From positions 97,986,923 to 98,050,922 of the forward strand of contig NC_132910.1 in the NCBI RefSeq assembly GCF_047675955.1: DNA of 64,000 bases, in the 5' to 3' direction. Positions 1 to 12,105 of the stretch are shown here, in pieces. The notes below the pieces were generated by a model. The model saw only the letters and a program-made list of their open reading frames with translations. It was not told the DNA's origin and made no database searches. This stretch comes from Chlorocebus sabaeus (taxonomy: Eukaryota > Chordata > Mammalia > Primates > Cercopithecidae). Numbering within the stretch: the first letter of the stretch is position 1; each line of letters begins with the position of its first letter. The position numbers were made by a program, and so were the translations under genes.

Positions 1-889
1 TCATGCTTTACTGAAATAGCAGTATTTCTGAATTGTCACAGGGCTATCATATCTTTAACATTAAGCAGAATGGCAGTCTAACTAAAGTCCAATAGTCAAA
101 CATATTTCAGGCCCTCTGTCTTTGAGCCAAGCCTATACATTTTAAGTGGTGGAGGGACAGAGAGGGGCGTGGGGAATGAGAAAGGAATTAATGTGGCTGT
201 TACACCAGAATTTCTGAAAATCTTTTTTGAGTAAGTGGGTTAGAGACTATTTATACCCCAGCTAACAATGCAGTTTGGTTTTTTAAATAGTGTTATCACC
301 TCTCCTAAATTTTAAAGAAATACTTTTGAAAAATTAATGAATTTTCCTATCTACAAGGAAAATAGGAAAGATCATTATCTAACAACTTTATTCTTAAGAC
401 AGAAAGTACATAAATCTAAACACAGTATTCAAATTCAGTTGACAGACCAACTATAGATCTTGGGTGGAGGGATTGGAGAGTGTGATCTGGTACTAATTTA
501 AGTGAACTGAACTTAATTTTCTAGTTTGGGAGGGAATGCATGAGAGTCATTGTTTAACATATTCCAGTTAGGACTAAAAAATCTCCATAAAAGACACCTT
601 ATGGGGAATTTATGAGCTTTGTTGTATGCCAAGTTCTAAAAAGAGTGAGCTTGGACTTGGTGACCATAGAGTAGAGTTTACTTCTTGTCCAAGGAATAGC
701 TTTGGTCACCATCTGGACCACATGAAAAGTATCCAGAACCTGGTTGGGGCAGAGCCAAACAAATCATGTAGGTGCCATCTGGCAATGCTAGAATCCAGGA
801 AAAGGGTGGAATGCCATGGACCAGTCCTCAAGAGACTACCAAGCTAGAGAAACACTTAGTGAGTTAATAGGGGAGGAGAACTACTGAAA
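1..889. other. Unique AT-rich sequence, no feature recognised
   Basis: No repeat family, RNA gene or coding signal is recognised. The short open frame at 626-847 has no domain and lies next to an MIR relic, so it is probably chance. Very old, unrecognisable repeat relics cannot be excluded. Confidence 0.5.
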
Positions 890-1030
890 TAAGAATCAGG
901 AGTTTTGGGCTCTGAAATGAACTCTTCCACCCACCAGATATGTGACTTTGGAAGCAAGTCACTCTCCCATTTTGGACCTCAGTCTCCTAGTCTATAGAAT
1001 GACAGAGTTGGACTTAATTAGGGACTACCA
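890..1030 (+). repeat. MIR SINE relic
   Basis: The stretch follows the MIR core in order: a 'gggctctgaaatgaactc' segment, then 'tatgtgactttgg', 'caagtcactctccc', 'acctcagtctcc' and 'ctatagaatgaca', matching the MIR run of tgtgaccttggg, caagtcactt, cctcagtttcc and ctgtaaaatgg. MIR is an inactive tRNA-derived SINE shared by mammals. Divergence is high and the ends are approximate. Confidence 0.7.
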
Positions 1031-1735
1031 ACTCAAATACCTAAAGGATCCAGCAGGTAGTTTAATGGGGAGACCCAGCAGTGTAAGGATTGCAGTTAAG
1101 TGAAGAATGCATGCCCTTCCAAAGGGTCATGTCCTATTCATCTCCAGCTAATTAAATGGTATGTGCCTAGTATGGGCCCAGAAGTGCCAAATTTCCAAAT
1201 TTTTCAGGAGAAGCTAGAAGTTAAAGATTTATATGTAACATCTTCCCATTTCTAAATGTTCACAACTAATTCAATTTTTTAAGCACTCTATTGGCCAAGC
1301 AAAAAATATCTGCTCGTGTAATGCAGCCTGAAGATCACATTTGTCCCCCAGGCAGTCAGATAATTGTCTCTGCATTAAATAATTTCTAAGGCTCCTTCCA
1401 TTTTGAAGATAAATTTAAGCTAATCGCCTGATAAATGACATTTTGTTTCCTCTATCTGTAATCTATTTCATTCTTTTCTCTTGTTTACAAAATGTTTGGG
1501 AATGAACTCCCATACACACTCCTTGGCCCCTGAAGATTTGGTCTCATCTCCCACTCCACTGAAACTGTATTCCTGATGTTATCCATCATCTCCTGGCCAC
1601 AAACACAAAAGGCAATTGCCTTGCCTTCATTCTTTACCAATTTGTCGCAACTCAAAACTATGAACAATACCTCTTCTTGAAATCCAGTCTCTGCTGGTTT
1701 TCCACATGTTTCTAATCACCTTGTCCCAGATTCCT
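1031..1735. other. Unique sequence, nothing recognised
   Basis: No repeat, RNA or coding signal is seen. The antisense 60-codon frame at 1485-1667 has no recognisable domain. Confidence 0.5.
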
Positions 1736-2560
1736 TTTCTGCCTCTTCTTTTTTCCTAAATGTGGGTGTTCCCCAAGGCTTAAAACCAGGCTTCTCTTCT
1801 CTTTGAGCACTTATCCTGAAACCTCATGTATTCAGCTTTAAACATCATTACATTCATTTACATACACAAATATCTCCTCTCCTGATCAATCTCCTAAACT
1901 CAAACTACCCATCTCCAATGGCCATTTGAACATTTCTTCCTGGACTATCTTGCTCATTCTTTAAGTGTGACATGCTCCAAATGTATTTATTATTTTCTCC
2001 ACAACATCTTCTCCCTTATGTTCCTCTTGCTACTAAACATCTCCCATCAATCCTCCAGTTACTCTGAGTTAAAATCTTAGTTATCTTTGCATCACCTCAT
2101 CCACCTCCACATTAAATGATCTATTCACAGTATTGGTAATATTAATCTTTGAAGGTCTTATATCCACCTTTTCAGGGTTGGATACAACAGTTGCATCCTT
2201 CTTACTTCCTCACCTCAATCCATACTTGACACTGCCACCATGTTATTACTTGCATTATGTTATATTCTCATTTTCATTGTCCCATGAGGTAAATACCAAC
2301 TTCATCTGGCATTCAAAGCCCACTAACTCTTGGCCCTTGGCCATCTCCCCCACCAGCTCTCTCAATACACATCTTCTGCTCCAGCCAAATCAGCACAATC
2401 ATTGTTTTCCAAAGTCTACATTTTGATTGTGCTTAGAATATCCTTCCCTATAATTTCTACCTGTTCAAATCCTACCAATTTTTCGAGGCTCAGCTCAACT
2501 TGATCTTCTCCAAAAAACTTTCTAAATCATTACCTAGGCCAAAGTAATCTCTTTTTTATT
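1736..2560 (+). repeat. LINE-2 (L2) 3' portion, sense
   Basis: The pyrimidine-rich text follows the L2 ORF2 C-terminus and 3' end: 'ttccccaaggcttaaaaccagg', 'cttctcttctctttgagcac', 'caatctcctaaactc', 'catttgaacatttc', 'ctccagccaaatcagc' and finally 'ttcgaggctcagctcaact', like the L2 tail motif 'caggtctcagctcaaatg'. L2 has been inactive since early mammalian evolution. The 97-codon frame at 2133-2426 lies inside it and is not a gene. Boundaries are approximate. Confidence 0.65.
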
Positions 2561-2599
2561 GGAACTCAAGCAAATATTTTTCAGTACTGCTTCTTTAAC

Positions 2600-4680
2600 T
2601 AGAAATCACAAAGAAATCCCAGATGTTAACTTCTAAAACTTTTGTTATTTTCCCTCAAATATGTAGGTCTAAAATTAGTTTTATATATAGTATGAAGTAG
2701 GATCCCAATTTACTCTTTTTTGAGGTGAATATGTAACTTTTCCTAGTAGCTTTTATATATCCCTTTTTCCCATTATCCTGCAGTGCCAGCTTTGTCATAA
2801 ATCAAGGATTCATATATATGACAGCTGAATTTTAGGCTCTCAATTTTATTTCATTGGCCCATTTGGCAATTCTTGCACCAATTCCATGTTGGTTCCATCA
2901 ATATAGCTTTTATACTTGATAACCAATAGAGATCATATTCTCATTTTGCTTTTCTCTTTAAGAGTGTCTGCCTATTTGCAGCCATTTGCATTTCCATATA
3001 AATTTTAATATCAGCTTATCAAGTACCATGCCTCCCTCCCAAAAGAAAAAATTCAGCTAGGATTTTGATTGGATTTAAATCTTTAAATTTTAGATCAATT
3101 TATCAATTTGTCTCTTACTCATCTGTTTTCTTTCTTTTTTGGGGGGAGATCATATAAAAACTTCATCCTGCATGCTTTGACCTTAATTTGCTCTTTTTTT
3201 CTAGTTTCTGAAGAAGAAATTTTTAAATATTGATGTAAAAATGCTTTTAAAAAATATAAGAACTTCATGCTATAATTTTTATTTTATTCATCAGTTAGGT
3301 GCACTTCTAATTTTTAATAGTTTATATTTGCTTATTCACTCCATTGTCAGTATTTTCTCCTTTCCATTGTAAATTCCTTTTTGAATGGGTTATTTAGAAG
3401 CATTAGGTTTAATCACATATTTTCTAATTTTCCAGATATCTTTCTGTTATTGATTTCCAGTTTAATTCCCCATAATTAAATTAGAGAACATACTTTGTAA
3501 AATTTCAATTCTTTATAAAACTTCAAAGAGAACACAATTTGTAAAATTTTAGTTCTTTACAACCTGTTGGGATTGTTTTATGGCTCAGAATATGGTCTAC
3601 TTTGATGAATGTAAAATGTCAATTAGGTCAAATTAGTTGACAGTTATTATACTTTCTGTATTTTCAGTTATTTTCTCTCAACTTGTTGCATTAATTACTA
3701 AGAGTATTGACATCTTCAGGTACAATTATGGATTTTTGTATTTCTATAAGTTGCTGGTTCATGTATCCTACTGTGATCCAAAAACATTTAAAATAGCAAT
3801 GTATTCTCAATATGTAATGTCCCTCCTGATCCTTGATAATATATCTTGAGTGAAGTCTATCTTGTCTGATTTTAATAGGGTCACTTCCTTTTGATTCATG
3901 ATTGTATGGCATATCTCTTTCCATCCTTTCACTTTTGACAGATCTACATCTTTATATTAAAATGGTTTCTTATAGACAGAAAATAATTCAGTCTTACATT
4001 ATTCTCTAATTTGACAATCTCTGCCTTTTAATCAGTGTGTTAGATCACTTTTAAGGTAATTGTTGATATAATGACATTTACATCTACCACCTTTCTAGTT
4101 TTTTCCATTTCCCAGATGTTCTCCCTTTTTGCAATCACTTGGATTATGCATATTTTATCATTTAATTTTTTCCTCTATGGTTGGATTATTAGTTACATCT
4201 TCTTCTGAAAAATTTTGTGGTTGCCCTAAAGTTGACACTATGCATCTTTAATAAATCATATACTGTTTTCAAATAATATTTTTACTTCACATACAATGAA
4301 AAAACTTATGGCAGTATATTTCCAGTTCCTCTCTCCTATAACTTACATTTTGTTGTCATACATTTTATTTTTACATGTATCATAAACCCTACAGTATATT
4401 TTTACTATTTTCACTTCAAATTGTCAATTATCTTTTAAAGTGATTAAAATAAGTTATACATGCATTTTACATTTACCTTTATTTTTACTATTATTGGCAC
4501 TTTGCCTTTCTTTTTTAATAAATCCTAATGTCTACCTGGTATCGTACTCCTGCATGAACTTCATTTTATATTTCTTATATGGCAGTTCAACTGGCATGAA
4601 TTCTCTCATTTTTTTGTTTGAAATTTTGTATAAAAATTTTATATAAACATTTGTATGAAAAAGTATTTAAGCTTCATTTT
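2600..4680 (-). repeat. Ancient L1M fragment, antisense (ORF2 region)
   Basis: Read on the minus strand this is a degenerate mammalian-wide L1 ORF2. Antisense landmarks run from the reverse-transcriptase part ('tgccagctttgtcataaatc', 'tcatttcattggccc' near 2790-2870) to the endonuclease part ('ctttctgttattgatttcc' at ~3440, 'atggctcagaatatggtcta' at ~3580, 'gtaatgtccctcctgatcc' at ~3815, 'ttgacaatctctgcctttta' at ~4010). Many internal deletions and stops leave no coding capacity. The younger L1P begins immediately to the right. Confidence 0.8.
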
Positions 4681-5260
4681 TTGAAAGAGTTTTTTTTTCA
4701 TTTTTAAAACTTTTAATTTAGGTTTGGGTGTGTATGTGAAGGTTTGTTATGTAAGTAAACTCATGTCAAGGGAGTTTATTGTATAGATTATTTCATAGCC
4801 CAGGAATTAAGTCCAGTACCCAATAGTTATTATTTCTGCTCCTCTTCCTCCTCCCACTCTCCACCCTCAAATAGACCCCAGTGTCTGTTGTTTCTTTCTT
4901 TGTGTTCATGAATTCTCATCATTTAGCTCCCACTTATAAATGAGAACATGCAGTGTTTGGTTTTCTGTTCCCACCTTAGCTTGCTGAGGATAATATCTTC
5001 TAGTTCCATCCATGTTCTCAAAAAAGACATGATCTTGTTCATTTATACAGCTGCATAGTATTCCATGGTCTAAATGTACCATGTTTTCTTTCTCCAGTCT
5101 GTCATTGATGGGCATTTAGGTTGATTCTGCTTTTAGATTTTTGAGGAATCGCCATACTGCTTCTCACAATGGTTTAACTAATTTACACTCTCACCAGTAG
5201 TGTATATGTGTGCCTTTATCTCTGCAACCTTGCTAGCATCTGTTCTTTTTTTACTTTTTC

Positions 5261-5560
5261 TTTTCTTTTCTTTTCTTTTTTAGGATGGGGTCTCGTTGTG
5301 TTACCCAGGCTGGAGTGCTGTGGCGTGATCTTGGTTCACTGCAACCTCTGCCTTTCCTGTTCAAGTGATTCTTTTGCCTCAGCCTCCTAGTGGTTGGGAC
5401 TACAGGTATGTACCACCATGCCCAGCTAATTTTTATATTTTTAGTAGAGATGGTTTTCACTATGTTGCCAGGCTGTTCTCAAACTCCTGACCTCAATTGA
5501 TCCACCCATCTAGGCCTCTCAAAGTGCTGGGATTACTGGCATGAGCCACCATGCCCAGCC
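5261..5560 (-). mobile_element. Alu, antisense, inside the L1P
   Basis: Antisense Alu: a T-rich tail ('cttttcttttcttttc') leads into 'ggggtctcgttgtgttaccc', 'caggctggagtgctg', 'tcagcctcctagtggttgg' and 'aagtgctgggattactggca', ending 'gccaccatgcccagcc'. L1 text is interrupted between 'tagcatctgttc' (5235-5245) and 'gactttttaataatagtcat' (5569 on). The flanks 'tttttttacttttt' and 'attttttgacttttt' look like an imperfect target-site duplication. Probably AluS or AluJ. Confidence 0.88.
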
Positions 5561-6778
5561 TATTTTTTGACTTTTTAATAATAGTCATTCTGACTGATGT
5601 GAGATGGTATCTCACTGTGGTTCTGATTTCCATTTCTCTAATGATCAATGATATTGAGCTTTTTTCATATGCTTGCTGGCCACATGTATTTCTTCTTTTG
5701 AAGGGAGTCTGTTTGTGTCCTTTGCCCACTTTTGAATGGGTTTGTTTTTTGCTTAAAATTTGTTTAAGTTCCTTATAGATGCTAGATATTTTCTCCCATT
5801 CTGCAGGTTGTCAGTTTCCTCTGTTGATAGTGGCTTTTGCTGTGCAGAAGCTCTTTAGTTTAGTTAGTTCCCATTTGTCAATTTTTGCTTTTGTTGTGAT
5901 TGCTTTTGGTGTTTTTGTCATGAAACCTCTGCCCCTTCCTATGTCCAGGATGGTATTGCCTAGGTTGTCTTCCAGGGTTTTTATATTTTGCAGTTTTATA
6001 TTTAAGTCTTTAACCTATCTTGAGTTGATTTTTGTATATGGTGTAAGGAAGGGTTCCAGCTTTAGTCTTCTACATATGGCTAGCCAGTTAGCACCATTTA
6101 TTGAATAGGGAGTCTTTTCCCCATTGCTTGTTTTTGTCAGCTTTGTTGAAGGTCAGTTGCTTGTAGGTGTGCAGCCTTATTTCTTAGCTCTCTATTCCAT
6201 TCCATTGGTCTATGTGTCTGTTTTTGTGCTAGTACCATGTTGTTTTGGTTACTATGGCCCTGTAGCATATTTTGAAGTCAGGTAATGTAATGCCTCCAGC
6301 TTTGTTCTTTTTGCTTAGGATTGCCTTGTCTATTTGGACTCTTATTTGGTTCTATATGCATTTTAAAATAGTTTTTTCCAGTTCTGTGAAGAATGGCATT
6401 GGTTGTTTTATAGGAATAGCACTGAACGTGTAAATTGCCTTTAGTATGGCCATTTTAATGACATTGGTTCTTCTTATCCATGAGTGTAGAATGTTTTTCC
6501 ATTTGTTTGTGTCATCTCTGATTTCTTTGAGTAGTGGTTTGTAATTCCCATTGTAGAGAACTTTTACCTCCCTGGTTAGCTGTATTTCTAGGTATCTTAT
6601 TCTTTCTGTGGCAATTGTGAATGGGATGCTTTTCTGATTTGGTTATCAGTTTGGCTGTTGGTTTATAGGAATGCTAGGGATTTTTGTACATTGATCTTGT
6701 ACTGTGAAACTTTGCTGAAGTTGGTTATCAGCTAAAGGAGCTTTTGGGCCAAGGCTATGAGGTTTTCTAGATATAGGA

Positions 6779-7284
6779 TCATGTCATCTGCAAACAGAGA
6801 TAGTTTGACTTCCTCTCTTTCTGTTGGATGCCCTTTCTTTGTTGTCCCATTGCTCTGGCTAGTACTTCCAATATTATGCTGAATAGGAGCAGTGAGAGAG
6901 GGCATCCTTGTCTCCTTGTGCTGATTTTCAAGGAGAATGCTTCCAACTTTTGCCCACTCAGTATAATATTGGCTGTTGGTCTGTCATAGATGGCTCTTAC
7001 TATTTTGAGGTATGTTTCTTCAATACCTAGTTTATTGAGAGTTTTTAACATAAAGGGATGCTGAATTTTATCAAAAGCCTTTTCTGTGTCTTTGGAGATA
7101 ATCGTGTGTTTTTTGTCTTTGTTCTGTTTAGATGATGAATCACATTTATTGATTTGCCTTTGTTGAACCAATCTTGCATCTTTGGGATGAAGCCTAATTG
7201 ATTGGGGTGGATTCGCTTTTTGATGTGCTGCTGGATTTGGTTTGCAAGGATTTTGTTGAGAGTTTTTGCTTCGATGTTCATCAA
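6779..7284 (-). pseudogene. L1 ORF2 reverse-transcriptase fragment
   Basis: Two overlapping minus-strand frames (7045-7284 and 6779-7171) encode L1 ORF2 reverse-transcriptase text such as 'HIKKRIHPNQLGFIPKMQ', 'KAFDKIQHPFMLKTLNKLG', 'RAIYDRPTANIILSGQKLEA' and 'RQGCPLSLLLFSIILEVLAR'. The domain is split by at least one frameshift, and the stretch that should read FADD appears in the wrong frame at the end (LCLQMT). It belongs to the antisense L1P and is non-functional. Confidence 0.85.
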
Positions 7285-8014
7285 GGATAATGACTTAAAG
7301 TTTTCTTTTTTGTTGTTGTGCCTTTTCCAGTTTTTGTTATCAGGCTGATGCTGGTCTCACAGATTGAGTTGGTAAGGAGTCCCTCCTTTACAATTTTTTG
7401 GAATAGTTTCTGTAGAAATGGTACCAGCTCTTCTTTGTACATCTTTTAGAATTCGGCTGTGAATCCATCCGGTCCTGGGCTTTTATTGGTTGGTAGGCTA
7501 TTTTTAACTTATTCAATTTGGGAGCTCATTATTGGCCTACTCAGAAAATCACTTCTTCCTGGTTCAGTCTTGGGAGGGTGTATGTGTCCAGGAATTTATT
7601 CATCTCTTCTAGGTTTTCTAGTTTGTATGTGTAGAGGTGTTTGTGGTAGTTTCTGATGTTTGTTTTATTTCTGTGGGGTCAATGGTAACATTCCCTTCAT
7701 CATATCTAATTGCATTTATTTAGATCTTCTCTCTTTTCTTCTTTATTAGTCTGGCTAGTGGCCCATCTATTAATTTTTTCAAAAAAACACAAAAAAACAA
7801 AAAAAAAACTCCTGGATTCACTAGTGTTTTGAATTGTTTCTCGTCTCTCAATTTCCTTCAGTTCAGCCCTGATTTTGGTTATTTCTTGTCTTCTGCTAGC
7901 TTTGGGTTTGATTTGTTCTTGTTTCTCTAATTCTTTCAGTTGTGATGTTATGTTGTTAATTTGGGATCTTTCTAACTTTTTAATATAGGCATTTTAGTGC
8001 TATGAAATTCCCTC

Positions 8015-8470
8015 TTACCACGCCTTAGCTGTGTCCCAGAGATTCTGGTACCTTGTATCTTTGTTCTCATTACTTTCAAGGAACTTCATTTCTGTCTTAA
8101 TTTCGTTATTTATCCAAAAGTCATTCTGGAGCATGTTGTTTAATTTCCATGTAATTGTATGGTTTTGAGCGATTTTTGTTGTGTTGATTTCTATTTTTAT
8201 TCCACTATGTTCCAAGAGTGTGTTTGGTATAACTTCAGTTATTTCGCAGTTGTGGAGAACTGTTTTATATCCAATTATGTGATCAACTTTAGAGTGTGTG
8301 CTAAGTGGAGATGAGAAGAATATATATTCTCTTGTTTTGGGGTACAGAGTTCTATAGAGGTCTATTAGATCCATTTGTTTCAATGTTGAATTCAGGTCCT
8401 GAATATCTTTGTTAATTTTCTGCCTCAATGATCTATCTGATATTGTCAGTGGAGTGTTAAAGTCTCCCAA
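8015..8470 (-). pseudogene. L1 ORF2 endonuclease fragment
   Basis: A 151-codon minus-strand frame starts at 'MGDFNTPLTISDRSLRQ' and continues through 'RTLYPKTREYIFFSSPLSTH', 'SKVDHIIGYK' and 'LLEHSGIKIEI'. This is the C-terminal half of the L1 AP-like endonuclease. The MGDFN motif and the KVDHI aspartate are kept, but the usual SDHS motif reads LEHS. Upstream endonuclease text is lost where the L1P is truncated near 8518. Confidence 0.85.
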
Positions 8471-8518
8471 TATTATTGTATGGGAGTCTATGTCTCTTTA
8501 TTGGTCTCTAAGAACTTG

Positions 8519-8898
8519 CATCTGTGGTTTATCTTGGGCAGGCATTTTCTGCTCTCTCCCATTGGTAGCAGACCAGTGCTGGCTATCCCTGTGGAATCCA
8601 GCCTGCTTTCCTGTTCTCCCACAAACATAGTTTTTCTTCTGTTCTTCTCCCAGCCACAATCATTCTTTGTGCCCCATGAGTGTAAGTGTTTGCTCCCTTG
8701 CCTCAGTGGCTTAAGGGGTTTTGTTCACAGGAGAGAAGAGACCCAAAAAGGGGTGAGAGAGGCTTTCAGGTTTTCCCTAGGAGCCACAGGTCACCTCCTG
8801 CATGCCTATGCCCCAAGGAAATGTGGTCTCTGTGGTCTCCTGTCCTGCCCTCAGGAGCACCCAGTGAAACCTAATAGAAAAGGTCTTGCTAGTGAGTG
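8519..8898. other. GC-richer stretch of unknown origin
   Basis: Lies between the truncated L1P and an MLT1-type LTR and is richer in G+C than its surroundings. Overlapping frames at 8480-8911 and 8686-8874 have no recognisable domain. It could be an unrecognised LTR or old unique sequence; I cannot assign it. Confidence 0.35.
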
Positions 8899-9260
8899 TG
8901 CTATAGTCTGAATGTTTGTGTCCCTCTTCAAAATTTATATGCTGAAATCCTAACCTCCAAAGTGATGGTATTAGGAGGTGGGGCCTTTGGAAGGTGATCA
9001 GGTCATGAGGCAGAGCCCTCAGAAATGGGATTAGGGTCCTTATGAAAGAGGCCCAAGGTAGCTCATTCTCCCTTTCCTCCATGTGAGGATGCACTAAGAG
9101 GATGACATCTATATGGAAAAGGCGCTTAACAGGCACCAAATCTACTACCAACTTGATCTAGGACTTCCTAGCCTCCAGAACCATGAGAAACAAATTTCTG
9201 TTGTGTATCAGCTACCCAATTTATAGTATTTTGTTATAGAAGCCCAAAGAGACTAAGAGA
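8899..9260 (+). repeat. MaLR solo LTR (MLT1A/B-like)
   Basis: Begins 'tgctatagtctgaatgtttg' and ends 'gcccaaagagactaagaga', with the family text between: 'gatggtattaggaggtgggg', 'cctccatgtgaggatgcact', 'cttgatctaggacttcct', 'agaaacaaatttctgttg' and 'tattttgttatag'. This is a non-autonomous ERVL-MaLR LTR standing alone with no internal retroviral region. No clear 5-bp target duplication is visible. Confidence 0.85.
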
Positions 9261-9943
9261 GCAAGTACTCATTTATTTCGTATTGGCATGCTAGTCCACA
9301 CTTGGCCTTGAACAATTGGTTAAAATTTTTACTGATTTCTTCTTACCAGCTTGAGTGATCCTTGTTTCTTCCCCCAGTAGTTAAGATAGTTCATATTCCA
9401 TGGAATTGTCACTCTTTGGAATTTAGGTTACCTTGTGACCTCAACTCTCTTACAGGTTCAAGAAAAGCTACAACTTTAGAGTTTATCTGAGTTTTTCTCC
9501 TTGTTAGGTTGGGTGGAGGTGGCATACTTTCTAGCTGTTTACATCCTAGGTGAAAGTGGAAACTGCAAACTTACCTTTAGTTTTAGTAAATATCTGGCCC
9601 TTGTTCAGTTCTTTAAGCCCTGAAGAACTACAGGTGACTATAAATGCAATTAAGAAGTCTTTTAGGCACCCTACATCACTATACAGAGAAAGCAATTTTT
9701 TTCACAGTATCTACCTCCGGGGCTCACTTTTCTAATGAATCTTTAAAAATATGTTTCTTCTTAACACTCAGAATAGTTATCAAAGAAGAATATAGAATAT
9801 ATTTCCACTGAAGTATTTAAAAGTAACCTACAACTCTAAAATACTAGCTAATACGTGAGATGTGATACAATATTCAGTAAAATGTGGGTTAGCCTTGAAC
9901 CTAAGCAAAAAAAGTGTATTTAATATAATTCTATAAGAACTTT
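9261..9943. other. Unique sequence, nothing recognised
   Basis: Non-repetitive AT-rich DNA between the MLT1-type LTR and the AluY. The 61-codon frame at 9550-9735 has no recognisable domain. Confidence 0.5.
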
Positions 9944-10240
9944 GGCCGGGCGCGGTGGCTCAAGCCTGTAATCCCAGCACTTTGGGAGGCCGAGACGGGT
10001 GGATCACGAGGTCAGGAGATCAAGACCATCCTGGCTAACAGGGTGAAACCCCGTCTCTACTAAAAAATAAAAAAAACTAGCCGGGCGAGGTGGTGGGCGC
10101 CTGTAGTCCCAGCTACTTGGGAGGCTGAGGCACGAGAATGGCGTGAACCTGGGAGGCGGAGCTTGCAGTGAGCTGAGATCTGGCCACTGCACTCCAGCCT
10201 GGGTGACAGAGCCAGACTCTGTCTCAAAAAAAAAAAAAAA
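9944..10240 (+). mobile_element. AluY, Old World monkey-like variant
   Basis: Complete Alu: 'ggccgggcgcggtggctcaa', A-box region, middle A-rich linker, right arm and a 15-base A tail, flanked by AAGAACTT (9935-9942 and 10239-10246). The low divergence and 'gaatggcgtgaacctggga' with 'gcggagcttgcagtgag' mark AluY. Changes seen are 'gctcaagcctgtaatc', 'ccgagacgggtgg', 'actagccgggcgaggtgg' and 'gagatctggccactgcac'. As remembered, this combination typifies the AluYR/AluMac families of cercopithecine monkeys rather than human AluY, which has 'gagatcgcgccactgcac'. It is the youngest element in the window. Confidence 0.93.
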
Positions 10241-10940
10241 GAACTTCAGTCTAAATTAATCTCATCAGTAAAATAATCCCAAAAAATGGAAACTGAGAGT
10301 TAATAATAGGATAATTTCTAATCAAATTTATGTTTGGCCTTCTTGAAAGCAGCACAGGACGAGCTGTTTTTCAATGATCCACCAGAGCTGTGAGTTTTAT
10401 ACTTGTATGTGTCTTATATTTTAAAATGTAATAATATTCATTTGTAATATCTATTCTTTTCCATACTTCTCTGTAGAGTCCATAACTTAAGTAACAAACA
10501 CTACCTGGCCACAGTTTTATTTTTTCAACAAAAATATAACTGAATACCTAGTATAAGCCACATATGACATATATAAAGTTGAAAAGGAATGGTCTATATC
10601 TTCGAAATATTTATAATCTCGTTTGTGAGACATAGATCAAAATAATACAATGTGATCATTCCTAATAGTCAATAGGAACAATGGAGCAATGGAAACATGG
10701 ATTAATAAGAATTAGGACTGATAGAATAACAAAAATATAAAAGAAGAATACTTAATTCTAGGTAAACTCAGCAAGGCCAACACATCATACTTTGAAACAT
10801 ATGTTTAAATATAAGCTACTCAAGAGATGAGGCCAGATTTCACTCCACTGTCCTAGGGACATGGGAAGATTTAAATTTTCAGAATAAAAATTAAAATGAC
10901 AAATCCAGCCATCCTAATGACTTTGGTCAAAGTTAGTGAA
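10241..10940. other. Unique AT-rich sequence between two Alus
   Basis: No repeat family, RNA gene or coding signal is recognised. Confidence 0.5.
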
Positions 10941-11248
10941 GCCAGGCATGGTGGCTCACACCTGCAATTCCAACTATTTAGAAGGCTGAGGCAGGAGGAT
11001 CACTTGAAGTCAGGAGTTTTAGACTAGTCTGGGCAATACAGTGAGACCCTATCTCTTAAAAACTTTTTTAAAAAATTAGGTGTTGTGGCATGTACTTGCA
11101 GTCCCAGTTACTCAGGAGACTAAGGTGACAGGATCACTTGACCCCAGGAGTTAAAGACTGCAGTGAACTATGATAGTGCCATTGCACTCCAGCCTGGGTG
11201 ACACAGTGAAACCCCATCTCTAAATAATAATAATAATAATAATAATAA
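10941..11248 (+). mobile_element. AluJ with (AAT)n tail
   Basis: Begins 'gccaggcatggtggctcaca' and shows AluJ-like text: 'gaggcaggaggatcacttga', 'gtctgggcaatacagtgaga' and 'ccctatctct'. The 3' tail has become an AAT microsatellite (11223-11248). Target-site duplication: 'aaagttagtga' on the left (10929-10939) and 'aaagtcagtga' on the right, one mismatch. The high divergence fits the AluJ age class. Confidence 0.92.
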
Positions 11249-12105
11249 AGTCAGTGATTAACACAAATAAAAACTAGTTAAGGGATGGTAAATGGAAGCA
11301 AATGTACGAAACACAATATAATTGTAATAATGCTAATCCATTGAGTCATAAATGAAAACTTTACTTAAAAGCGGGGACAGTAATTGGTAAATGTATAACA
11401 GTAGAAAAAATCACAGGGGATTATACGAAGTCATGAAATAAATCCAGCATTTATTTTTAACACTGAACAAATCTAAAAATCCTTAGGCTTTAGAGGCAAT
11501 ATAAATCTCAAGAGTGACTAGAATTTGGAAACCTTTGAGAAAACTAGAATTAAAAAAATAATCTAACTGAAACATGGTCTGCTGAGAAGCACCACAAAGA
11601 AAACAGGAGATTTCTATTTTTATGTGGCAAGCCAAATTAACTATGCTAGCCTCTCAACATTCAACAAGTCAATTCCTGAAGGGCTGCAAGAAGGCATATG
11701 CTCTATGACCCAGAAAAGTGTTTTCACCTTAAACTGAAAAACAAATCTGTCCTGAAATGACTTTTCTCTTCATTTGCCACAATTAGAAGACAATTGCTCC
11801 CAGTTTTGCTTTGGAACAGACTTCAGATGTATTAAAGCCTTTAATATTTTGTCATTATTTCTAAGTTTCAACTACTTGGTATCAAAAAGATAAATTTTAA
11901 AAAGGAACTTAAATATATATAGACACATGAACTTAAATATGTATATTTAATTTCATTTTTAAAATTTATCATCTTAATACCAGGTAGGATTAAAATAAAT
12001 ATATATAAACTTCATTTTTTGAATTTGATATATTATTTATGAAATAATGAATACATTAATTATGAACTTAATAATTATATATTTAAGTTATGTATTATAT
12101 ATTAT
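11249..12105. other. Unique AT-rich sequence
   Basis: No gene or repeat family recognised. From about 11900 it becomes almost pure A+T and contains two copies of 'gaacttaaatat' (near 11905 and 11930), leading into the minisatellite to the right. Confidence 0.5.

Larger units (their letters stand above)
4681..8518 (-). mobile_element. L1P-type LINE-1, antisense, 5'-truncated, interrupted by Alu
   Basis: Minus-strand primate L1, 3' end on the left. Its 3' UTR ('tgtgaaggtttgttatgtaa', 'agctcccacttataaatgag') starts near 4720, followed by the ORF2 C-terminus, an Alu at 5261-5560, the reverse transcriptase (~6300-7300) and the endonuclease (~8015-8470). It breaks off in the endonuclease near 8518, so ORF1 and the 5' UTR are absent. 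About 140 bases are missing near 5140. The poly(T) on the left is short and interrupted and no target-site duplication was found. Divergence exceeds that of the L1PA at 48.5 kb, suggesting an L1PB-like age. Confidence 0.88.

Noticed and set aside
8899..9260. Complete endogenous retrovirus
   Set aside because: Only a solitary MaLR LTR; no internal gag/pol region or partner LTR lies nearby.
10929..11248. tRNA-type Pol III gene
   Set aside because: The A/B-box-like text belongs to AluJ.
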